This document shows positions 23,077 through 35,420 of a stretch of DNA of 64,000 nt, in pieces. A program made the translations under genes and the position numbers. A model generated the notes under the pieces. It was not told where the DNA came from. It did not search any database and saw only the letters and a list, made by a program, of their open reading frames with translations. The DNA comes from Nipponacmea schrenckii (taxonomy: Eukaryota; Mollusca; Gastropoda; Lottiidae). The DNA is taken from positions 1,426,001-1,490,000 of the forward strand of contig JAUJPP010000012.1 of assembly GCA_030562195.1 (NCBI GenBank), written 5' to 3'. How positions within the stretch are numbered: position 1 is the first letter of the stretch; every line of letters starts with the position of its first letter.

Positions 23077-24360
23077 CTATGATTGTTTATGTTCAACATT
23101 TTCAGCCACGGTCTGTAAAGCTTTTAGTTCATAAAATAATTGTCTACCACTATAATTCAAGGAATCAAGTTCAGCATTCACTTGTCCAATGTCTTTAATA
23201 ATACTATCTGGAAATGTAAGGGGAAATAGAAGTCTTTTAAATAATAACCTATTCATATGTTTCATATTCGTCTTAGCATTGAAGCCTAAACATTGGGCAC
23301 GCTGGCATTTCAAATCATACTCACAATCTGAATTGTGTTTAGGTTGTAAACCACACTGCGGTTCTATATTATTTATGTCGTCTAAATCAATCATTTTTAT
23401 TGAATTGTCTACAAACAGAAAATGTCCCTCTTTAAAGTCAGGCACGATAAGGGACCCAAGAGGGGAATTCTCCAAATAATCTAAAAAGTCTGCTAATTCT
23501 ATAGCCTGTTGAAGACGAAGTTGCCACGATTCCAGTTGTAAACTGTCAACAACAAAACGTTGTCCGTATTCATAAACGGCTACGACTCCGTGTTCGGAGA
23601 TATCTGTTGAGTCACTTTCCTCACTACGTACACAATAACCTAATAATTGAACCAAATTTGGGTGATTGATCTGTTCTAATAACAGAATTTCCTTCATTAA
23701 TTTCATTGTTGGAATGGCAAAGCATTTTGATCTCATTTGAGGAGTATCCGCCTTCCTTTTCTTCAAATCTTCGAAACATTCGCGAACGTCACGCAAATGT
23801 CGGGTGACCATTTTAACCGCCACATGTTGACCTTTGTATTCACCGAGGAAAGTCTGCTTGGAAACTCCATGTCCAATTTTCTTTTTGATTTTAATACCAT
23901 GTATATTTGAACAGTTGAAGGGATATCTTGGTCTCTGAATATAATTGTATTTCTCATTGTATGTAATGCCATTGTAAACATCGTTAGAAACATGGCTACT
24001 TTCTACTTTAAGATCCCTAGAGGACTGGAAGTGAAGATTTGATGACCTTTTCCTTCCCTTGTTTTCTTGATTATTAGACAAATCATCCTCAACGTTTGGT
24101 CCAAATTGATATTGGGCCTTGTTTTCTGCGTGTTGCTTGCTTTTAAGTAATAATTGATAGGTTGAATCGAACGGATAAGAAGGGGAATCTCGAGGGATTT
24201 TCTGTAATCTAATTCCATTAAAACGACCATTCATTGAAGAGTAATCCTCGGCATAAGTCCCAATAGGACACACACGAAACACGGCCAGATACATAACGAA
24301 AATGTAACCCAAGGCTGGAAACACTAGAACCAACACGAGACCTTTAGTCCGGTCCCTCAT
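23077..24360 (-). CDS. PKDCC: PKDCC/VLK-like secretory-pathway tyrosine kinase, single exon, 427 aa
   Basis: PKDCC/VLK kinases enter the secretory pathway and phosphorylate luminal or extracellular proteins. The start is the ATG at 24358-24360; the reading frame further upstream has only a TTG. Residues 7-29 form a signal anchor (GLVLVLVFPALGYIFVMYLAVF), followed by a low-complexity luminal stem to about residue 150. The kinase-like domain has a glycine-rich loop (IGHGVSKQTF, 162-171), the ATP-binding lysine in HVAVKM (K183), an alpha-C helix MKLMKEILLLE with E224, HPNLVQLLGYC, SPLGSLIVPDFKEGHFLFVD in place of HRDLKPxN (D308) and IDLDD in place of DFG (D325). All of these are PKDCC-type variants, and cysteines follow in CEYDLKCQRAQC. 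It ends near residue 427 and lacks the cysteine-containing C-terminal extension of vertebrate PKDCC. No introns are present. A family paralogue rather than the strict orthologue is possible. Confidence 0.85.
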   Translation of the reverse strand: MRDRTKGLVLVLVFPALGYIFVMYLAVFRVCPIGTYAEDYSSMNGRFNGIRLQKIPRDSPSYPFDSTYQLLLKSKQHAENKAQYQFGPNVEDDLSNNQENKGRKRSSNLHFQSSRDLKVESSHVSNDVYNGITYNEKYNYIQRPRYPFNCSNIHGIKIKKKIGHGVSKQTFLGEYKGQHVAVKMVTRHLRDVRECFEDLKKRKADTPQMRSKCFAIPTMKLMKEILLLEQINHPNLVQLLGYCVRSEESDSTDISEHGVVAVYEYGQRFVVDSLQLESWQLRLQQAIELADFLDYLENSPLGSLIVPDFKEGHFLFVDNSIKMIDLDDINNIEPQCGLQPKHNSDCEYDLKCQRAQCLGFNAKTNMKHMNRLLFKRLLFPLTFPDSIIKDIGQVNAELDSLNYSGRQLFYELKALQTVAENVEHKQS

Positions 24361-27300
24361 TATGAACAATACTTCTGGGGGTGATGCTCACTATGTTAAA
24401 CAAGAAATAAATAATAGTATTACTGTCAGAACAGTCAGTGTTGTATAAGAATTCCACTAAATACTGAACTAAGTTACCATGAAGTAATCCCGTAGCGACT
24501 GTTACCAACAACTTTACAGTTCGAATGGCCACATCTATCCAGTATAACACGCAATTTCAAACAACACCGCACATCGTACGCTCGGTAATCCAAACTTAAA
24601 AGAAACGGAATATGTTCTTACAAGCGATCACAAGAGTACAATGTTAATTGGATTTTAAACGTATCCAATTAACAAGGTGCTTGAAACCAATAACCAGAAT
24701 ATCAGACGATATGTTTAACTTGTTTTATTTATCAAATCATTCACTAGATTCCTCTACACTACATTAATTCTTCCTTTCAACCCAACCAGACTTAGATAAA
24801 TTTTCTAAGTCTTTTGTTTTTATTATTTAATTATTATATTGGAAGCGAGTCTGTTTTCAAGCCAAAGTATTCCTACTTATCTCTGGTGATTTTTTAATTG
24901 TGTTTCCATCGTAATTGGTTGAAGAGAATAAGAATTGGAGCCAGACTGACGAAAGAGTCATTCATGTAGAAAACTGTATTGATGAAGGAAGGTAGAAAAT
25001 GTTAAAGTAACACCTTATATCCTATTGTAGTTGATACTGGAAACTAGAATTAGAAAGAAGAAGAAAAAAACACATTATATAGTGGCATTTCTTTTTTTAT
25101 TTAACACTTCCGTTAACATTGACGAGGTTTTATAGACCTGGTGCTGTAGTTTGTTACAATTAACAGCTCCAGTTTGTCAAGAAATAACGTGAAGTCGGTT
25201 GTTTCTGTAGAAATGTGTGAGAATACTTCCGCATTTCATAGTTCCGGGTCACTATTTTAGGGAAAGACTTTCTATTTTTAGTAATATATCCACTTTAAAC
25301 TATAATGTTGTTGAACTGCAGGTTCAAGCTTTCCTTACATTAGACAACTTCAGACAAATTTCTATAGGTATCATTTACAAAGCAAAAACGGAAAAAAGTA
25401 TAACGTAATTTAAATGTTTGGTTTATCTTAGGATTCCCGGTATTCAACTTAGTAAAATATACTTCAATTTCCCAACTTAATATTAACACTAGTTATCATA
25501 AAGCTGGAATATTTTAATGTAAATTAAAAAACGGCATGTGCATTCTACACTTGCATTCGCCCTCGACCTGCCGTAATTCCAGATCATAGCTGGAAAATAT
25601 TTTCGATGAATATACAGAAAATTGAAATTTTCTTAATCTTTTTTAATAACCGTTCTAATAAAAATTAATAATGAATTTGCATTACACAAAAATTTCACAA
25701 CATTTTGAATTGTCTATTTATGAACTTACGTGACGATTTATCCAATTCTATTTCGTAGATTTCCTTTTATAGAGCTTGATAATTTGCCAGAGTTTCTTAT
25801 TTAACCTTTTGCCTACAAACACATTGAATCTAAAATCTCCAAATCAATTTCAGCACATTTCAGGTTGCTGGTTGGAACACAAATAGCAGCAGTGAATCCA
25901 ACAGTCTATAAAGTATCGTTATAAAGATGATGTTATTAACTGGGTGAAAAGTTGCCAGTCTTTTAGATGATGTGTTGAAATCAACAGGTCACGGGTTTCA
26001 ACTCGACTAATAGCTTGTCACTGCCGATCTCAGAATAATTCGATAAGCTTTGATGATGTGTTACTTCAGATGACACAAATGGACTGTTTGAAGAGAGCTA
26101 TAAAACAATAGAATGGGTATTAATTCAATATAGAAGATGGTACAAGCTGATTGTATATGGGCAATGTTTTATATACAGAGCTTTTAACCATGTACTTGTT
26201 AAGTTTTTATTAGCTCTCTAGACTTGTGGAATATATTTTATTATTAAATAATGTTCGACACAATCATGACATTTATTAGCTTTCGGATATATACGTCTAT
26301 TTATAGATAGAAGAGACGGTACTGGATTTAAAATGTAAACTAGGTTTTAATCATAACTATTTGTCATCCTGTTTTCAATCGTTGGTAAAGTAATAATTAC
26401 GAACATTTTCATATCCATTGGCTGCAACTTACTTTCTTATACTAGTATGCAGCGATTTGATCGGTTTTCGATTTGCTGTATTCGCTGGCACTGCATTTAC
26501 AATATCAAGTGGTGCAAGAAAGGTGGCTATAGCTGTCAAGGTAGACGAGGTAAAATATTAAAATATTGAGTGACAAGAATGACACAATCAAAAATGATAT
26601 TTGTTAACAAGATATTCATTTCATGATACGCAGCCCATACACAATTTAATCATGTAAATATACGTGATATATAAGCTTTATTTGCTTCGGCGAGTCAATG
26701 TCCATTAATCGTGTAATTATTTAAGATGTTAACCACATAACTCTTTAATTCTTCGGAATATCTGAGACATACAATTGGAAATGGCTAAATTATTAAGGTT
26801 AACAAGGTGAAACTGGAATAATTTCTTTAGAGGCCAAATCTACCTAACTATTACCATTCTGCCTCCATTTCCAGAAAAATATTAAAATTGGATGACTAAA
26901 TATTCATTTATTATTGATACAGACACATGGAACAATGATTAATGAGTTATTACTTGTGACTATATCTCTATAAACACCTTCTTATTACACAGTTTTCAGA
27001 TGAAAAGAGCAACCATTTTCTTCATTTTGTGACCAAATATGATAATATGATATGATGAGGCATCGGCATGTCGCGAGAAGGGCTTGAGTATATTGTCATC
27101 CACAATACTTGAATGACCGGAAGTAGAGTATTTTATCGGAAGTGATTTACATTGGGAATTCGGGAATTTGTACATCTTTAATAAAAATTTCAGATTGGAT
27201 TTAACAAAATCGCCTCGTCTTTAAACATTTATAACCTGCTATAAGAGGAATAAACATAATGAATATGATTGACATCTATGGTCGAAACATCAAAGAGAAA

Positions 27301-29197
27301 TGCCCAGCTCTTTCACAAACATATCAAATATAGTGTCATCATTAGATCAGAAATAAGCAAGTTAAAATAATTACCAGATGAAGAATAATGATGGAACATG
27401 GATTAGAAGATTTCTCCAGTTCAATAAATGCTCTCCAACATTAAAATAACACAACTAGATTACTTTTGTCGTCTGGGCCAAACTCATCACTTCATTTGCT
27501 TTTAAGTTCTTTGATGAGATGGATATTGGCACGATTTGATTTGTTTTCAGATCTGAGTAGATTAACAGACCATTCCATACAAACAACATCTTAAGAGAAT
27601 TTGTAATTATCATTTTACGAGCGGAAATGCTTTAAGCCCTTGAATGCTTATATAGAATATCTACAAAGAATAGTCACAGTGTTATAATATGTATGAACAT
27701 ATTATATTTCGGGTAACAAAGTTTGAGCGGAACAAAATTAAAGTTGTAGAAATAGTTGGTAAATCGCTGTATGATGTACGCTAAATTATACTTGATGACA
27801 ATCTATAATAAAGTATATGAAAGTTTGTTAAAAAGATTGCCGTGTATATTAAGTGGTGTTAGTAGAATATGATGCCTTTATTAGATAGCATGCTTTACTT
27901 GCTTTATGCCAAGGTCATGTATGTCGTGAAGTGGTTTGGAATTAAATATAAAATGTCCTCGGAAGAATAGAATGAAAGTACGTTTATCTGTCGCACAAAG
28001 CTCACATGGGAACTGGGTTTGGTGCTACGAAAGAAATTTTCATCGCTGAACTAGCTGAATTACGCAGTCATCCGGAATGCCTAGATGAAAATAAAGGCGC
28101 CGTTATTCGACACCCTGCCTACAAATGTAAAATTCCATTACCTTTATAATGTGTCCCGTATTCAAGAAATGACTGGATAGAAACTACCACATATTTAGTG
28201 CAGTACGCCTGGAGACAAACAATATAGAGTCGCAATCATTTTGTTGTTGGTTTTAACCCTTGAAGCTTGAGATTACAGTAATTATTTTCTCCAAATATGG
28301 AACCAGTAAATTGCTATAATTAGATTATATAAGACGTATAGGAAATGAAATATTTAATAATGAATTTCTTGTAGGGAGAAATTGTTTCTGACATTCTGAT
28401 ACTAATTACCCATATCGTATTTCCAGTATTTTAAATTGTGTATAAATAAGTCCTATTGATCGAGGATATTATGTATGAATTGATCTTCAAAACGGATGTA
28501 TTTGGATTCTTTTGAATCAAGTTCATAATCTAGCGAATTGATATCGTGGAATTGCATAACAATGGAATGACTTCATAAATCATTTCATTTGGTGGTATCA
28601 TTTATCGATGTTTGTATATTGTCAATTAATTTGGACGATTCCCACAAGATGCAATTTTATTTAGTAGTTTTTTTTATTATTGAACGTATCCCTAGTTATA
28701 AATGTGTATCAAACTGGTTTGATACTTTGAGTATGAATTATTGACTGCCGCGTATCATTACTTCTGTCGGTTACTGTCCAGTGACTATGTAATGAAATAG
28801 GACTTCATAATATTGATATTGAATAAATGAATGATCAGTCTTCTAATGAATTCTGACTGAAGGGGTGTGAACGCATTACGGGCGCACAAGGGTGTGTTGC
28901 AAATAAACTCTACTGAATATTGCAGAATTTAAATAAAATGTATGTCTACGTATCAGTGATTATTTTTCTGGTATTAATGTAATCCTGAGGGACGAAATGC
29001 TATATCTAGACTATGCCTCTGTTCTGAGTATTTTCACATCAAAACATTTCGAGTAGGCCTAATTCAACCCAGAAGTCATTCTATTGATGTGTTATTGTGG
29101 GCCAATAATGATGTATTGGTTGAAATACAGTACCAGACACTACAATTCCCGATACAATAGCTCAGAAGATATAACCACCTTTTATATTAATTATATA
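24361..29197. other. Long gene-poor spacer
   Basis: No gene, RNA gene or tandem array is recognised in 4.8 kb. One unexplained open stretch, about 27975-28149 on the plus strand, is stop-to-stop 57 codons (includes AHMGTGFGATKEIFIAELAE). It has no splice context and no family I can name. Confidence 0.4.
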
Positions 29198-30050
29198 AGA
29201 TAGCTTGCCAGGCAATATACGCCCACTCGCAGCAATAAATTTGAAGAAAAAACTTGACAGTACAGTAACAATCACCGGAATAAAATTTTCAACCTTCAGT
29301 CATACACAACCATCACAGTCTGGGGTGATAAATGTACAATATTAGTAAGTTGCACTAAAATCTTTCAAGAATTATACCTTCTAACAAGGCAATAACTCAT
29401 AAAATATTTTTCGCTTATATTATATTTTCAATAAGGTTCATTCTTGGGTGATAATAAACAATTTCGGCAAGTTTCGTCCAAATCAGTAACACAGGTACAA
29501 ACTCTAACATTATTTGGTCCAAATCCATGAATGTTCACACCAAATTTCATTCATATCAGATAAAACCTAATCCCTATTGCAATTACCAACTAATTTTCAT
29601 GTGTTGACTAAGTCAGGGCAATAACTCAGAAACCGTTCATCGAAAAATCGAAATATTGATCTTGTTCATGATCTAATAAATAAATATGATCACATCAAAT
29701 TTCATTCAAATCCGATGAAAACTGTATTTATCAATCACAAGCCATGGCTTGTTTTGACGCGTCTTGGCTAAATCAAGGGCAATCACCCAGAACCGTTCAC
29801 CATAAAAATCGTCAATATCGAACTTGTCCGAGATCTCATCAATGTAAATGTTCACACTAATTTTCATTTAAATCAGATGAACACTTTTGACTTTACCGTG
29901 TTCACAAGACTATTGTGACCCGTTTTGACTAAGTCAATGGCAACTCCAAAGTCATTCAACATTATACTCGTCCAAGACCTCATCAATAAAATAATCAAAC
30001 CAAATTTCATTCAAATACAATGAAACCATAAGCCCGTTTTCTTCCCTTTA
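29198..30050 (+). mobile_element. Tandem-core ('pearl'-like) mobile element, copy 1
   Basis: It begins agatagcttgccaggcaa then tatacgcccac. Degenerate core units follow, with recurring phrases (aagtcagggcaataactcag, accgttcatcgaaaaatcg, catcaaatttcattcaaatcc). The same opening and core are found at 30843-32678 and a fragment at about 43120-43410. No coding capacity. Confidence 0.65.
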
Positions 30051-30582
30051 TCTGCCATATTTACTACTTTTAGTCGCCATATACTTGTAAATAGTATTTT
30101 ATTTGCATTTATATCAATACAGATTTGGAGATTAGCCTAACCTCAGTGGAGAATTGGTAAAAAAAATTAAAAACTTTATACAGAAAACAACACCACGTTG
30201 TGTGAACGTAGTAGATACAAACAAAAAACAAGGCATAGAATGAATTACAATAGTATTCTAAATGAACGAGGTATTAAACGAGTATTGCGATATTTATATA
30301 AATTTTGTAAATTTGTAAATTCTTAGGCTGTCCAAGATGAAAGCCAAAATTCGAGGATGTTTGTAGAAGAGTTTATGCTGGAATCGACAATATAAAGTAA
30401 CAGAAATAATTATGATCACTTTTCCAACAGAGGTCCCATCTAAAGGGTTGAGATAGCTATAGACAAATCTATTGGCATGAAAAATTACCGCCAGATTGTC
30501 AAACGAATCCTAAGAATATTTCTACAAAACAGTAGAAGTAAGCATTTTACCGCGAATGTTTGTCTGCCAATTTATCAGCGGA

Positions 30583-33500
30583 TCAAATCATTATCGCTAT
30601 CATTTTTCTGTCCCATTCTTTTGATTGTAAACACTGTAACATAAATCTTGCGACATCAGCTCTAGGCATACCACCACGTGCATCGGGTACAAAATATCCT
30701 TCGTGGGTCTTTATTTCTTTGTCTGAAATCAAATATTCAGACGTGTATATATGTGTTTCAAATTTATGAATAACTGCAGACATGGAATCAAGTTGCCTCA
30801 AAAAATAAAAAAAAAATAAAAATATAATAAAATAAAATAAAAAGATAGCTTGCCAGGCAAGGTAACATACGCCAACTGGCAGCATTGGATTTGAATAATA
30901 AATTGAGCAATAACTCAAATAACATTAACTGAATATTGAAGTCAAGGGCAAAAACTCACAAACCATTCATTAAAAAACGTCGTCAAATTCAAACTTGACT
31001 ACTGTCTTATCAATTCAAATGCTTACACCAAGATCCATCAAAATCCTTTGAAAATTGTAGGTTTTTTTGCATCAACAATAAAATTATAACAAGATTTTAC
31101 TAAGTCAAGGTCAATAAATCAAAAACTGTTCATCAAAAAAAATCGTCAAATTCGAACTTGACCGAAGTCATATCAATTCCAATGCTCACGCAAAGTTTCA
31201 TCAAAATCCATTGAAAATTGTTGCTCCTATTGTATTCACAATAAAATTTTGACGAGATTTAACTTATTCATGGGTAGAAACTAAAAAATTTTCATCGAAA
31301 AATAGTCAATTTCGAACTTGACTGCCGTCTTATCAATTTCAATACTCATACCAAGTTTCATCAAAATCCATTGAAAATTGTAACTTCTATTGCACCCACA
31401 ATAACAATTTTTACATAATTTTACTTAGTCAAGGGCAATTACTCATTAACTTTTTATCCAAAAATAGTCAAATTCGAACTTGACCACTGCCTTATCAATT
31501 TCAATGCTAATACCAAGTTTCATCAAAATCCCTTGAAAATTGAAGCCTCTATTACACCCACAATAAAATTTTGACACTATATTACTTAATCAAGGGCAAT
31601 AACTCGCAAACCATTCTTTTTTTTTTTGGCGTTTTATCAATTCCAATCCTCACAATAAGTTTCGTCGAAATCCATTAAATATTGTATCTTCTATTGCACT
31701 CACAATAAAATTTTGACGCGATTTTACTAAGTCAAGGGCAATAACTCGAGATCCGTTTATCGAAAATCGTCAAATTCAAAACTTGACCACCGCCTTATCA
31801 ATTCCAATTCATATACCATGTTTCATTCAAATCCATTGAAAATTGTAGCTTCTATTGTATCAACAATAAATTTTAACGTAATGTAACTAAGTCAAGGGCA
31901 ATAACTCAAAAACCGTTTATTGAAAATTCGAACTTGACCACCGTCTTATCAATTGCACAACATGTTTCATTCAAATCCATTGCAAATTGTAGCTTCTATT
32001 ATGTCTACAACAAATATAGAGGCAGGGGCAAGAGCTCAAAAGCCATTCATCGAAAAATCGTCAAAATCGAACATGACCGCCGTCATCAATTCCAATGCTC
32101 ATACCAAGTTTCCTAAAGATCCATATAAAATTGTAGCTTCTATAGTGTCTACAACAAATTTTGACGGACCGACGGACCAACGGACGGACCGACGGATAGG
32201 GGCGACAAACTTGACCACCACCTTATCAATTCCAATTCACATACCATGTTTCATTCAAATCCATTGAAAATTGTAGCTTCTATTGCATCAACAATATCTT
32301 TTGACGTGATGTAACTAAGTCAAGGGCAATAACTCAAAAACCGTTCATTGAAAAATCGTCAAATTCAAACTTGACCGCCGTCTTATCAATTCTAATGCTC
32401 ACACCAAGTTTCATTCAAATCCATTGAAAAGTGTAGCTTCTATTGTGTCTACAACAAATATAGAGGCTGAGGCAATAACTCAAAAACCGTTCATCGAAAA
32501 ATCGTCAAAATCGAAGTTGACCGCCGTTTTATCAATACCAATGCTCACACTAAGTTTCATTAAAATCCACACAAAATTGTGGACTATAGCTTTTATAGTG
32601 TCTACAGACCGACAGACCGACGGACCGACGGACAGGGGCGACGACAATATACGTCCACATAATTATGTGGGCGTATAAAAATGAATTATTACCGCCCCAG
32701 GTTCTAAAAAGTTTTTTATTCTTTTTTTAAAAACTGATTTTACTCTTTTCAACCTAATGCTTATATTGTGTGCTATTTGTGAATAATTAATAATAAGATG
32801 CGTGTTGAAACAGTATCTCTTGTTGAACCTACATAAAGCGGAACTGGGGGAAATAAGAAAGGGAATATGAATTATAAACATAGGCATACCCGTAACTTCT
32901 GTATTCAATAATTTTGGTGGTCTAACAACAGTATAATTAATATCTTGACATTCTGACAGTAAATAATCCTCCATTCTTGACATATCCGCTAAAACTTGTC
33001 TCAGAAATAGTGGTCGGAGAATCCAGGCTATAGCCCATGGTTCACCTTCTTCAGCTGGATATAACAAACATGTGTAAATCTAAGATATGCGTTGGAATAA
33101 TAATGTTATTTATACAATTCATACAATTTAAGACCCAAAAGGACATCTAGGTTCACCCCTTCTGTACGACGTCGCTATATACTTTTCGGCCGTGATGGAC
33201 CAAGATAATAATGTTATTTTGCAAGGACCTTGACGATGAAAAGTCAGCCACCATTTTCAAGTAAAATTATATGACCACAATGCCTCAAAGATCAAGTTAG
33301 TCACTTGTACATGTTCCTAAAGCAACGTTTGGATATATACATGAACGAATTATTTCCTTTAGGAACATGGTCATTGTAATACAGAACTTACGTTTTGTTC
33401 CCCATGCTGTTATACACACTAATCTATTAACACCAGTTGTTCTCATGGCGGCCACCATGGCACGTGCAGTATCTGTGTACAATGTTACAGGGGTCAGGAA

Positions 33501-34707
33501 GGAAGGTCTGGAACCTAAACATGACATTACCGTATCACATTGTTTAAAGAATGGTGCCAGGTCTTCTTCCTTTGTCACATCTACCTTCTCTACCTACAAC
33601 ACAATAATTCTGAAATGATGCATCCTTATAAAAGAAACATAGGGCCTATACGAATTATGAATATTTCGATTTAAAGCTATATCATATGCTGATATATGCT
33701 GTTTAGTAGTCGATTTTTTTCTATCGGCAACCGAGCTTCCTGACTTTATATTTGTCGACAATTGGTTACTAACCATCGTGTCCAGGGGGTCAGATTGTTG
33801 GGTTGGTAGGAAGAACATCCTTATTGTTATCATATTTATGTCAATGAGCTGATTTGAGGGCGGATTCGAGGTCTTTATCATCATCAACAATTGATTCACA
33901 GAAGCCAATTATTCGGTTAGAAGAGAAATGGATTCGGGCCAAGATATCATAAATTATATTAAGCATGTGGTACATATTATATAGTACAAGCCGAGATCTA
34001 TAGAGACATAAATATAGTTTTGAGTGACTGTGTATTTAGATTAGCAATGTTATCTATTGAATTCAAATTGCCAAATATATCACTTATTTTACAGTCCCCA
34101 ATGTTCACCCTTGTAATGTCACCACTACAAACATATTCTTAACACATAGTTATATTTTAAAATATGAACTCGTAATATTATTGGTTTTACCGCAGTTTAT
34201 ATAGACTCTGGTCTTACTTGACCGAGTTACAATTTTTTTACTTTCACTTCACTTTATGTAATTTATCTAATTTAGAATTTGATACGGAGACTTACATTGT
34301 AATTGTTTTTATTCTAGAATTCGACATGTTATGGTGGTGATTTTTGGGGGGAATGAAACGTCTTCCTTATCGCACTTTGAATTATTTACTTTAATACATA
34401 ATAGCTTATTATAAGCGCGTAACAAAATAATGTCTCTCTAAAATAATATATTTCGGTGTGTTGTATATAAATATACTATGTGCTTATTACATATAGTGTC
34501 ACTTAAAAATATGTAGGTCATCTTCAACAAACAGTTTCTTGCCTAAAATTAAACCTTAAAAATATAACTTACCCTTAATCGTTCATGTTTAGTAGAAATG
34601 CCATCAGGATTACGCACTAAAGCCAGTACCTCATGACCAGCGTCTAAAGATTGTTGAACCAAAGCTTGTCCAGACGGACCGGTCGCTCCTAAAATGGCTA
34701 ATTTCAT
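30583..34707 (-). CDS. BLVRB-like NAD(P)-binding protein (flavin/biliverdin reductase-like, NmrA type), 4 exons
   Basis: Atypical short-chain dehydrogenase of the BLVRB/NmrA group; the human relative reduces flavins and biliverdin with NADPH in the cytosol, and the substrate here is not known. Exons: 34573-34707, 33392-33593, 32890-33054 and a last exon ending at 30583. Phases are continuous. MKLAILGATGPSGQALVQQ gives the Rossmann GxxGxxG (G7, G10, G13). VKDV-type and TVMSCLGSRPSF segments, then AMVAAMRTTGVNRLVCITAWG and YTVVRPPKL, follow the family order, ending with PRADVARFMLQCL. The last acceptor is ambiguous: 30722 gives 213 aa (nearer the 206 aa of human BLVRB) and 30773 gives 230 aa; both keep frame. 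Intron 3 contains a 1.8 kb tandem-core element. Confidence 0.85.
30843..32678 (+). mobile_element. Tandem-core ('pearl'-like) mobile element, copy 2, in intron 3 of the BLVRB-like gene
   Basis: It opens agatagcttgccaggcaa and atacgccaact, preceded by an A/T-rich run at 30800-30842. The core is a head-to-tail array of about eleven units of roughly 160 bp: caagggcaa recurs near 31430, 31591, 31733, 31893 and 32323. Units end in tctacaacaaattttgac. The right end has gacggaccgacgg runs and closes with a short palindrome, ccacataattatgtgg, then gcgtata. The gtgggcgtat near the right end is the inverse of atacgcccac at the left end of copy 1, so the ends look like short TIRs. The architecture matches tandem-core mollusc elements such as pearl; the class assignment is an inference. 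Confidence 0.75.
33310..33369. repeat. Small inverted-repeat element related to 18472-18520
   Basis: The ends catgttcctaaag and ctttaggaacatg are exact inverse copies. The left 28 bp match the hairpin at 18472-18520 read from its other strand. It lies in intron 2 of the BLVRB-like gene, about 22 bp past the donor. Confidence 0.65.
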
Positions 34708-35180
34708 AGTGAGAACCGTAGACTATAATTTCACAGATGACATCCGAATACACATGTATATTAAATGATGTTCTTATATAAAAGTAAACGGTGTAAAAGG
34801 TTCAATCATATGTTGATCACATGGTCCTGTACCGCCGAAATGTAAATAGATAAAACAGTTCAAATGTTTATTTATACAAGTATGAACAAATAAACATTAA
34901 ATGAAGTCTTTGCAATTTTACTGTGTTACGATGAAATGAACATTAAACTCATTGCAGAAGTTTCTTGTATAATTTCTACTGTATATTAATTAATTTTATT
35001 CAAGAGACAGCTTTAAGGAGGTAACCTTCATTTTTTTTTAAAGTGGCATAATAATGTAATAGACGCATTGTATATATACAATACAGCACACGAAACACTA
35101 TGACATGTTATTAGAGTGACATCATTTTGTGACAGGTTTATGTGAATAGGTGTATGAGCATAGAAATATATATGTATGTT
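34708..35180. other. Spacer upstream of the BLVRB-like gene
   Basis: AT-rich presumed promoter region. No recognisable element. Confidence 0.4.
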
Positions 35181-35420
35181 TATGGAACTTTGTAACTGCC
35201 TTATGTTAGTATTTTTGCATTATGAGGATCATCCTTTCATATTATCATCTTTTTCTATTAACTTCCTGATAATGCAACAAGTGGATCGTGATAATAGAAA
35301 TAGATGATAATAGAAAAAGGTTGATTATAGAAAAAAAAAGGCAATACGAAAAGATGATCCTGATAATACAAAAAGATCCTCATAATGCAAAAATACATAA
35401 GGCAGTTACAAAGTTCCATA
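35181..35420. repeat. Foldback element with about 46-50-bp arms
   Basis: 35181-35230 (tatggaactttgtaactgcc ... tatgaggatc) is inverted at 35375-35420, with a single small gap between the arms. The loop of about 145 bp contains weaker inverted copies of gatgataatagaaaaag. It is MITE-like. A 108-codon ORF across it (35288-35614) is not supported as coding. Confidence 0.7.

Noticed and set aside
24361..24369. Upstream extension of the kinase ORF
   Set aside because: The extra codons begin with TTG, not ATG. The ATG at 24358-24360 directly precedes the signal anchor.
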